A DNA stretch of 64,000 bases. Origin: Brachypterus glaber. Taxonomy: Eukaryota > Arthropoda > Insecta > Coleoptera > Kateretidae. Below the pieces are notes generated by a model, which was not told the origin of the DNA, did not search any database, and saw only the letters and a program-made list of their open reading frames with translations. Below, piece after piece: positions 50,756 to 59,300 of the stretch (its first letter is position 1; each line of letters begins with the position of its first letter). Position numbers and translations under genes: made by a program. The stretch is from NCBI GenBank assembly GCA_958510825.1, contig OY294049.1, positions 38,964,774-39,028,773 on the forward strand, in the 5' to 3' direction.

Positions 50756-51315
50756 ATGGATACGTTAATGGGAAGAAATCTACTAACAAAAACAGGGGAT
50801 CTTGTGGATGCAAATAATGTTCTGAGTAAAAATGTTTCGTCTGTAATTTACTTATTTTCAGCAGAATGGGTTAGAACCAAACCTGAATTTCTTGAAATCC
50901 TAAGAAAAGTTTACGAGGTAAGATATTTTTCCAGCAAAGATTTGATTATAAACTTATGACCCATGCAGCTAAATCAAAAACGTAAGAAAAGCATGGAAAT
51001 TATTTATGTATCATCAGATGAAGACCAGGAAATATTTATGAAAGAGTTCCAGTCAGAAAAACATGGTCATTGGTATGCAATTCCTTTTTATGACCAAGTT
51101 GCACTGTAAGTAGAATATATGGACTTTTCAAATGTAACAAATGTGAACTGATCTTTAATTTTTTAAGTGAATTAAGATACAAATACAATATAACAAGTCT
51201 TCCAAGTATCATAGTTGTAAAGTTGGAAGGAGATTTAATAACAAACCATGGTAGAGAAGAACTTGAAAATATGGGTTTAGATGTTCTAGTTACATGGGAC
51301 AACTCGATGAATTAA
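50756..51315 (+). CDS. Nucleoredoxin-like protein lacking all cysteines
   Basis: Three exons (50756-50917, 50969-51105, 51168-51315) encode 148 residues. The thioredoxin-like fold is recognisable: SSVIYLFSAEW at 28-38 is the strand and turn before the active site, MEIIYVSSDEDQEIF follows, then GHWYAIPFYD, and TSLPSIIVV carries the conserved cis-proline. This arrangement is typical of nucleoredoxin-like proteins (NXNL, the rod-derived cone viability factor family). Where relatives have a WCxxC or WCxxS active site, this protein reads EWVRTKPEF, and no cysteine occurs anywhere. It therefore cannot do thiol-disulfide chemistry. I chose the ATG at 50756 because it directly precedes the conserved GRNLLTK start. 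The 3' end faces RpL12. Confidence 0.85.
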
Positions 51316-51368
51316 TTTATAACCAGTTACATTAAATTTAAAATCAATTAAACTTTTTTTTTAACAAA

Positions 51369-51374
51369 AATAAA
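51369..51374 (+). terminator. Polyadenylation signal of the nucleoredoxin-like gene
   Basis: AATAAA about 54 bp after the stop codon. Only 120 bp separate the stop codons of this gene and RpL12, so the two 3' UTRs probably meet or overlap. Confidence 0.5.
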
Positions 51375-51430
51375 TTATTTTTTAAGAGGAATATTTATAA
51401 TAAAAAAACAAGCTAACTTATAAAAGAATA

Positions 51431-51436
51431 TTTATT
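51431..51436 (-). terminator. RpL12 polyadenylation signal at the stop codon
   Basis: AATAAA on the minus strand overlaps the end of the TAA stop (51436-51438), and a second ATAAATA follows. This would give a very short 3' UTR, common in ribosomal protein genes. Confidence 0.4.
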
Positions 51437-52538
51437 TATTCTTCTGGTATTTCAAGTGAGCCAGCCCTGACTTCGTCAATTAAATCATGTGGAGCTCTAC
51501 CATCAATCGTGCATCCTACAGATTGTGCTGTACCTAAGACTTCTTTGACTGTTCCTGACAAGTTCTTTGCCATGGAGCGGGGCCTCATTTGTCTGGCAAT
51601 GGAAATAATGTCATCAAGGGTAATGTTACCATTGTGTTTAACTAAAAAAAAAGAAAAATTACATTAAAACTAACACTGATTGCAATTTTTTTTTTTTTTC
51701 TTTGCTATTTACATTTTTTATGTTAAGATGTCTCTCCCATTTAGTAACACACTTAGTATTTCGTAAGCATGAGTTGCAAATAAGGGAGAGTTTCATATTG
51801 CACAAACGATATACCTAACAAGAATTTTATAAAACATTCTTGCCTAAAATCTTGTGCAAAACAAAAAAATATATATTAAGTCCTTTTCTAGCAAATTGTA
51901 AATTTAAATGTTTTTCCCATTTAGTAACACACTTAGTATTTCGTAAGCATGAGTTGCAAAGAAGGGATAAATTACTCTAGCACATCCAATTACTTAAACA
52001 AGAATTATGTTAAATTTTTGCCTAGAATCAAGTGCATAAATTGACTAAAAAATTAGTGTACTTACTGTTCTTTTGCTTCTTTCTGTCACGTGGGGGTTCT
52101 TTAAGAGCCTTGATGATTAGGGAAGCTGCAGATGGACATACTGAGATGGTAGCTTGTCTGTTTTGGATTTTCAAGCAAACTGTGATTTTAAGACCCTTCC
52201 AGTCAGCGGTTCCTTTGGCGATATCGTCACCAACTTTCTTGGGAGACTAAAATGAAAAAATCACGTTAAAAAAACTTGTACGCGTTAGATTGTGGGGTTA
52301 TGTTTCCCAGAGACAAAAATATGCTTTAAAATACTCACCAAACCAAGTGGACCAATTTTAGGGGCCAAAGATGATGTAGCACCTACTTCACCTCCTACGC
52401 ATCTAAGGTACACTAAAAAAATAAGACAAAAACATTACTTTTTCTACAAACTTGACACCGAACAATAACATTTGATTTTTTTAAGTTTTCTTATTACATA
52501 CCATATTTAACTTCATTGGGATCGAATTTTGGTGGCAT
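51436..52538 (-). CDS. RpL12: 60S ribosomal protein L12 (uL11)
   Basis: Four exons: 52502-52538, 52339-52412, 52066-52246, 51436-51641, encoding 165 residues, the usual length. uL11 sits at the base of the ribosomal stalk and helps form the GTPase-associated centre with the P-stalk. The sequence runs [20 protein letters not shown] at the start and [11 protein letters not shown] at about 27-37 (the conserved proline-rich rRNA-binding segment). Then come [18 protein letters not shown] and, near the C terminus, [20 protein letters not shown], which is the rRNA-contacting helix region. Intron 3 (51642-52065) holds two H/ACA snoRNA candidates on the same strand. It is divergent from GTF2E2. Confidence 0.97.
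51726..51860 (-). ncRNA. H/ACA-box snoRNA candidate 1 in RpL12 intron 3
   Basis: Read on the minus strand, the 5' hairpin is closed by TTGCACAA...TTGTGCAA, with inner stem CAAGAAT...ATTCTTG and an internal loop between. Then comes an H box ATATGA (ANANNA). The 3' hairpin is closed by CTCTCCC...GGGAGAG with inner stem CATGCTTA...TAAGTGTG. The ACA box lies three bases before the expected 3' end (ACATCT). This is the full hairpin-hinge-hairpin-tail plan of RNAs that guide pseudouridylation of rRNA or snRNA. The 3' pocket strands are TTTGCAACT and TTACTAAAT. It is processed from the RpL12 intron if real. Target not identified. Confidence 0.8.
51906..52039 (-). ncRNA. H/ACA-box snoRNA candidate 2 in RpL12 intron 3
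   Basis: A paralogue of candidate 1. The 3' hairpin from TTTGCAACT through TTACTAAAT is identical, closed by TTATCCC...GGGAAAA with one mismatch, and followed by ACATTT with the ACA three bases from the end. The H box is AGAGTA. The 5' hairpin has diverged (GCAC...GTGC closing pairs, inner AATT...AATT region), so only the 3' guide seems conserved. Its 5' end lies about 26 bp from the intron donor, which is close, so processing may differ from candidate 1. Confidence 0.7.
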
Positions 52539-53188
52539 GTTGATTTATTTATTGTCTATTTTTGTTAAAAAAGTGGCGCAATTACGCCGATGATTGCAGA
52601 TTTCGGTGAAAATTTCACTTCGTCCCAATCGTATCGATGGAGAACGATTTTGAAAGGAAGCTGTCAAAATTTGCGATTGTGCTGCTCTCTTCCGGTGGCG
52701 CCAAATTTAAATTTGTTACTCCAAGCTTGTCAGCTACGTTGCCAGATTCACCAAAATTTCTGTACATTAAGGTAACTTTTGTTTTTATTATTAAAAAATT
52801 GCATTTTAAGAGAAGATCTACCCAATTTGGTTTAGTACCTAAGATAAAGTTTATATGTTTTTATATTTTTTATAACCAAATGCTTTGTTTCAAAAACTTA
52901 AATAAATAAACTTTTAGGAAGAAATATATCTGGCAACAGAGCTAACCTATAAAATAAATAAATGACAGGGTTTTGACAGAAATTTACAAACAGATTTTTG
53001 TTTTTGTGTATAGTTTTCTACACTTTCTCTATGCTTAACTGCTCTATTTCATAACATGCACTGTAAAATAAACTTTTTGAACTCAAAAGACTTACCCCTA
53101 AGAAGACTTACCACTGGCTGATATGGGTTACCGAGGCCAATAATAGGATAGAAGAAGAAGAAGATAGTTTTCTAAAATCTAAATAAAA
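52539..53188. promoter_or_regulatory. Divergent promoter region between RpL12 and GTF2E2
   Basis: 650 bp between the start codons of two head-to-head housekeeping genes. A GC-richer core lies at 52570-52760. It includes GTATCGATGG (52631-52640), which contains TATCGAT, seven bases of the insect DRE element TATCGATA. No TATA box is apparent. Short frames in it are not supported as genes. Confidence 0.5.
52632..52638. promoter_or_regulatory. DRE-like site
   Basis: TATCGAT, the core of the DREF-binding element common in insect housekeeping promoters, placed about 95 bp upstream of the RpL12 start. A single short match, so chance is possible. Confidence 0.35.
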
Positions 53189-55554
53189 ATGGATCCAGCG
53201 CTTCTAAGGGAACGTGAATTGTTCAAGCGGAGAGCCATTGCTACCCCTACGTAAGTTTTATAATTAAATTTATATATTTTCGTTTTTTTTTGTTGGTAAA
53301 CTTCTCCAAGGGAAGATTGCTCAAAAACGATAACATTTCACGGCGGCACTTACATCCGAAGACACAAAGGCGTCACTTTGGTGATGTGAGGTATGTGCTA
53401 TTTGTTGACCGCAAGGGATGTCTTTAGATCTGTGTATATGCCTCTGGGGATACGTGATTGTCCTAAAACCTGTGCCTCACATGCCCCTGGTGTAGGTCTG
53501 TGCCAATTAAAAACTTTTCAGTAAAATGATGGTGGCCTGTAGAAGGATAGATTGATCTAACATTGATGTTTTTATGCTTTTAGAGTTGAAAAAAAGAAAA
53601 CCGAATCTAAACCAGAGCCAGCAAGAGAAGAAAAGAAAAAATCAAAGTTTGTGAATAGTGCCCCAAAATTAGACATCAATACGTAAGTCATATACTATAT
53701 AAAAACTTTGAAACTGTTGTGTAAAATTAAAAAAATCATAATGCTTTTTCTTGGCTTCATATGGTATAAAAATTATATCCTTAAAAAAAATGTCATCTTA
53801 AAACTCAATTGAGAATGGTTTGAGCTATAATAGATTTCAAATGTGCATCACTAAATCAAAATTTGGGTGATTCTAGGTACAAAACAGCAACTGGTAGTTC
53901 ACAATATCGTTTTGGTGTCCTAGCTAAAATTGTTAAGCATATGAGAACAAGACACCAAGAAGGTGAAACACATGCTTTAAGTATTGAGGATATTCTAGAT
54001 GAAACTAACCAACTAGATGTAGGAAACAAAGTCAAACAGGTACTTGAGTTAGTGCCCCTAGGTTGAAAAAAAAAAATTTATAGTCTAAATTCTGTTTTTA
54101 TTAATTTTCAGTGGTTAGCAACTGAGGCCTTACAAAACAACCCAAAAATTGAAGTAACACCTGATAACAGATTTTTATTTAAAGCTTTATACAGACTAAA
54201 AGACAGAAAAAGTTTACTAAAACTTTTAAAACAGCAAGATTTAAAAGGTTTAGGTGGAATTTTGTTGGATGATGTTCAAGAATCTTTACCTCATTGTGAA
54301 AAAGCCTTAAAGGTAAGTTATGTTTTTAAAAAGAATTTGTAGAACTTTTTTTCAATATTTTTTTTTAATTGAATTTTTATCTTTTATTTTTTTTTAGTTT
54401 TCCTCTTTTTTTGTAAATTTTATTACTGACAGTAAATTACCGTAGTATTTTTATTTAAATTTTAGACTCTTCAAAACCAAAATGAAATTATATTTATTAC
54501 CAGACCAATAGACAAGAAGAAAATCTTGTTTTACAATGATAGAACAGCCAGTTTACCCATTGATGAAGAATTTCAAAAATTATGGAGATCTGTTGGTGTA
54601 GATGTGATGGATGATGACAAAATTGAGGAGTATCTAGAAAAACAAGGTATGTCTAAAAAACGAATTTTGGTAATCAATGATAGGGATTGTTCAAGTATTA
54701 CGTAACACTCTAGGGGGAGATAGGGGGTCTTGAAAACATTACGCCGCGTTACAGAGGGGAGTGGGTGTCGGTAAAAATGCTACGTAACACTTAAAAAATT
54801 TAAACTTATAAAACGTTTATTGGATCTCGTTTTTAACAATGATCTTGGCCTAGGATACGGATTCGTTGCAAATTTTATTGCACATGGCGTTCACTAAATC
54901 CTCTAAACAAAAAAAAAATAGAAATGGAAAACCATAGGCAATAATCGGTTTTCGGTTAACTGGTTGCGGATATTACCTGGTTAAAACACGGGGGTCAAAA
55001 ATGGCCAAGTTTTGCGTTACGTAATAATTGAATGTTCCCATAATAGTGTGATATATCGTTTTCTATAGATTTTGAGGCGCTGAATCAAAATCTAAGTCCA
55101 GAATATCTATATTGTCAGGTCTTGTAGAGATAGAGTAAAAACGCTAAACAAGGCAGTTTGTGATTTTGACACTTTTTTCGAAAAACAGAACTGATAGCTC
55201 AATTTTGCGGCCAAACTCAGATTCAGCGATCAAGTTTTTTTTTTAAGAACCAGATACTTTCAAATTGGTTGGTTAAAAAAAAGAAAAATACCTTGACTTT
55301 TTTTTCACTTTTTTTTTTGCAAAAATTAACTATAATGTTGAATATTGTTTTATTGGAAGCAGTTTTTAGTTTTCATTTTTTATTTAGGTATTAGGTCTAT
55401 GCAAGACCACGGCCAAAAAAAAGCGATGGCTCCCAAGAGGAAAAAGGTCGGTCAAAAGAAAAGACAATTCAAGAAACCTAGAGATAATGAGCATTTGGCT
55501 GATGTACTGGAAACCTATGAGGATAACACAATAACGCTTAAAAATACAGTATAA
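53189..55554 (+). CDS. TfIIEbeta: Transcription initiation factor IIE subunit beta
   Basis: Six exons (53189-53250, 53584-53682, 53877-54039, 54112-54312, 54466-54646, 55388-55554) encode 290 residues, against 291 in human GTF2E2. TFIIE beta pairs with TFIIE alpha and recruits and controls TFIIH at RNA polymerase II promoters. The protein starts [16 protein letters not shown], then a lysine-rich linker (about 22-45). The first winged helix follows (about 60-135: [16 protein letters not shown]...ILDETNQLD...QWLATEAL). Next is the second winged helix ([23 protein letters not shown]...[13 protein letters not shown]), then [24 protein letters not shown] and a basic tail ([14 protein letters not shown]). 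Intron 5 hosts a MITE. An AATAAA at 55553-55558 overlaps the stop. Confidence 0.96.
53330..53525. other. GC-richer unexplained block in GTF2E2 intron 1
   Basis: About 190 bp clearly less AT-rich than the other introns, with partial self-complementarity (CGTCACTTTGGTGATG hairpin; GTGCCTCACATGCCC). No coding frame continues the gene. It could be an intronic small RNA or an old transposon remnant. It lacks a clear H/ACA or C/D layout. Confidence 0.3.
54683..55039. mobile_element. GGGAACG MITE, family D, copy 3, in GTF2E2 intron 5
   Basis: 357 bp with ends GGGATTGTTCAAGTATTACG and TAATAATTGAATGTTCCC, flanked by ATA on both sides (54680-54682, 55040-55042). The sub-terminal GTAACACTC and GGGTGTCGG blocks match copy 2. 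Non-coding and within an intron, so it need not disturb the protein. Confidence 0.75.
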
Positions 55555-56308
55555 TAAAATAATATAATAGGTGTAATTAACTAAAGCTCAAGTGATTCTT
55601 ATTTATAAATAATTAAAAATTAATTTCAGAAACAGGCTATTTTTACGTATGTCTTGTATTCTTATTGGCTGATTTTTAGGGTTTTTAAAGCTTTTAAGGT
55701 ATATTTTTAGTCAAAATTGTATTTTCCCGATTTAAATTAAATTAGCATCAAAAACACCATACAGGTGAAACAAACGACCTAAACCACGTCGGACGTTTAG
55801 GATAATTTGTGCTTAATACGCCCAATATTTGTATTAAAAAAATTATCTCCTTTTTTTAAAACATTTTTAATTTTTAAGATATAATGATATATTTTTAGAT
55901 GCCCATCGTGAAAAATATATGAAATTTCCTTTTGAACGACGTCTTACACTTGAAATTTGATGCTCTGTAAACCGAGATATTTTAATTAAAAAAAAAAAAT
56001 TAAAAAAATGGGGTATTAAATTTAAAGTGTGAGACACTATTTGAAAGGAAATTATACCTATTTTTTTAATCTGGGCCCCACAAAATTGCCCCATTATCAG
56101 TCTATAATTAAATAATATTAAATTAAATTATCTCTAAATTATTTTTTTGATTATTATATCTAGCCAATTATAAAATATTTTGTTAATAAATGTATATTTT
56201 TATTTATCTTTTTTCTGTGGGTGTTAATTTTCGTTTTGTTCTTCCTGTTTTCATCTAATCGACAACTGCCAAATTTTTAATTTAGTTCTAATTCACCATA
56301 GAAGAAAT
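55555..56308. other. Intergenic region between GTF2E2 and the esterase-like gene
   Basis: 754 bp, AT-rich. It contains an inverted pair of TTCCTTTYRAAYRAC-type words (55925 and 56040) around poly-A, probably a small decayed foldback. It must include the GTF2E2 3' end and the promoter of the next gene. Confidence 0.4.
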
Positions 56309-59300
56309 ATGCATTTAAAATTATTTAATATGTATTTAAAATTACATAATATGTATTTAAAATTATTATTCTTATTTTTATTGTTCGAATGTATTAAATG
56401 CGATGTAAGGGGGAACAGGGTGAGAAGAATAGTGGGTGGGACACGCGCAGCACCGCCTCCTACAGACAGTCCGATCGTCTTCACGCGGTTTTCTGGAAGA
56501 ACGGCCAAGGTTCAGGGTACCAAGCAACAGGGTCTTTATTCTTTTAGAGGCATTCCTTACGCTGAACCACCTATTGGAACAAAAAGATTTGTGGTAAGTT
56601 TTATTTAATATATTTTTTTATCATACAACTATGGTCTGTTTCATCAATATTAAACTAAAATACGCACAGTGAATATTTTCAAAACAGATTCGAAAATTGG
56701 ATGTGCGAATATACTGCGTAGTTTATTTTATAAAAGATAACTATATTCTATACACAAACATATCCTATTCAAACTTGTTGTAAAAATATTTACTGTGCGA
56801 TTGAAAAAAATGCACAAAAAAGTCCAAAGAAGTTTTGGAAAAAATGTACCCAAAAAAAATAAAATTTTTATAAATTACAACGAATATTACGGAGAAAAAA
56901 GTTTTTGTATTATAATATACATGTGTATATGTGACCCGGTAACCCGGTAAGTGTGTCAGATTTACGTATTTCTTTTTTGTTGGATTCTTATGTTACATAA
57001 GGATCCGAAAAAAAAATTTACACACTAACCTGTTTTCTTTGTGCAGGGTCACATATGCATAATTATGTATGATCTTGTCTAGATTTTGACCCGGTATGAT
57101 CATACATAATAATTATGCATAATTTTAGATAAAATTATGCATTAAATTACTTAATTTTGAGTAAAATTAAACAAAATGATGCATAATCATACAAAAACTT
57201 TGTTATGCATGGCCAGATATGGTGCGCATTCGCCGAAATTTAAAATTTTATGCATTACATAATTAGGCATATGTCTATGCATACACATACATAATTATGC
57301 ATAATACAAACATTTTTCTCCGGAATTAAAAAGGAGTTAATATCGTACGTAGAAAAAATGTTGTATACAACATGTGCGAAACTTCAGTAACTTCACGTTC
57401 TGGAAATATATCCGCCTCGTGCGTAAAACATTCCTGTTTTGCAACTTATTACATACATATCTATTTCAGTATTTAAAAACATTTATTTCACGTGTCAAAA
57501 GTCACGTACCTTTGTGTGCAAATTACATATTATGCTCTTCACTGCAAGTAGTGCTTGAAGAGCATAATACGACGGATTTCTAGTTTTCAGAATCGTCAAA
57601 AATTACCCCAGGGTAATTTCAGCGTTGCTTACGTTACATCTTACGCCTATTTTAACTTTTAAATGTATTCATTTGTCAATTATATTTAAAACAATATTTA
57701 TTTTTAGTAAATAACAAAGTAACATATATTTATAGTTAGTATCATAATTTTAATTTGTGATAAATTTATAATTTTATGTAATGTTGCTTATGTTACATTT
57801 TGTGACATAGATTTTAACTTAAACTAAAAGTACATTTGAAAATGTTTTAGAAGTCAGGCTGAATTATATATTAAAAGATGAAATATCTGTTGCTTACGTT
57901 ACAAGGGAATTCGTTGCTTAGGTTACATTAAAAGTCCCTATATATTTTTTCTTTTACTCAAGTTTATGAAAACCATTTTATGTTTTTGATAAACCTGATT
58001 AGAAGAAAAACTCGGTTCAGCTTCAAAAGTAAAACACAGCATCAATTAAATTCATGTAGTACTTTTTGAGTTAACTGAAAAAATTACAACTTTCAGGAAA
58101 ATCCTGATATCTCCTAAACCAGAAGTAAAAATATAAAAAAATAAAAAGGAAAATATTCAATAAAACTACGGCAATAAGAGAGACATTCAAAATTTGATAA
58201 ACAATTGCAGTGGCGTACCATGCAAGCCCTAGAAGATGGGACAAAAAACATAGTTGTATATTTTTTTGTTGCTATTAACACAAACATAATTTTCTTAATC
58301 GTTCTAAATAAAAACAAAAGTAGAGAATGTTTAAGCTTTAAAACAAAAAAAGAATCAGTCAAATCCATTAAGTAGTTTTCGAAATATTTGAATTTAAAAA
58401 ACGGATTTTTTTTAGGTGGATCGATTTTTTTCCTCTCAAGTGTATATCGATAGAAAACGCAATATACTATCCACTGTGAAGAGTATTCTATTAAATGAGA
58501 AGGATTACATATCTTTACGGCTTGTTTTTTTAACGTAACATCGCAGTATTATTTTGTTTGTTCTAGCGCCCGAAAGAATTGCTGCTGGAAGGTGAAATTG
58601 ACGCTACTAAATTCCCACTTCCCTGTGTTCAAGCGGTACCAGGACAAAACAGGATAATTGGAAGCGAAGATTGCTTAAAATTAAACATTTTTACCCCGGA
58701 ATTACCGTCAGGAGCAGAAGGTAATTTTTTAATTTTGTATAAGGTATACAGGGGTAAATGTAATCTAGGGGTAAATGCAACCAAGGGGTTAATGCGACCA
58801 AGGGGCAATTGTATTTATGCTCTGTTATTGGCTCATAAAACACCATACATTATAATAATAAATAATATATTAAAATTATTATTATTATTAAAAATTTATA
58901 GGCCTTCCAGTAGTGATTTGGATACATGGTGGAGGATTTAAATATGGCTCAGCCTCTCAATATGGAGTAAGTTAATCATAATATCTTATTATAAAATATA
59001 TTATTAATTGTATTATTTTTATTAGGTTCAACATCTAGTTGAAAAACGACTAGTTGTAGTGGCTATCCAGTACCGCTTGGGTTCGTTAGGTTTTTTGAGT
59101 TCTGGTTCCAGAGACCTGCCCGGGAATGCTGCCCTATGGGACATGGCGTTGGCTACCCAGTGGGTTCGTAATTATATCGGGTTTTTTGGTGGTAATCCAT
59201 ATAGAATTGTTGTTATGGGTCATGGATCGGGTGCCAGCAGCGCTTTACTTTATGCGCTTTCTAATATAGCGAAAGGTAAAATATCTACCAACTTAACTAA

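Noticed and set aside
51714..51967. The repeated TTTAGTAACACACTTAGTATT block as a simple tandem repeat
   Set aside because: Its two copies coincide with the 3' hairpins of two complete H/ACA layouts, which explains the repetition better.
52032..52250. Plus-strand 72-residue frame over RpL12 exon 3
   Set aside because: It is the antisense shadow of the RpL12 coding exon.
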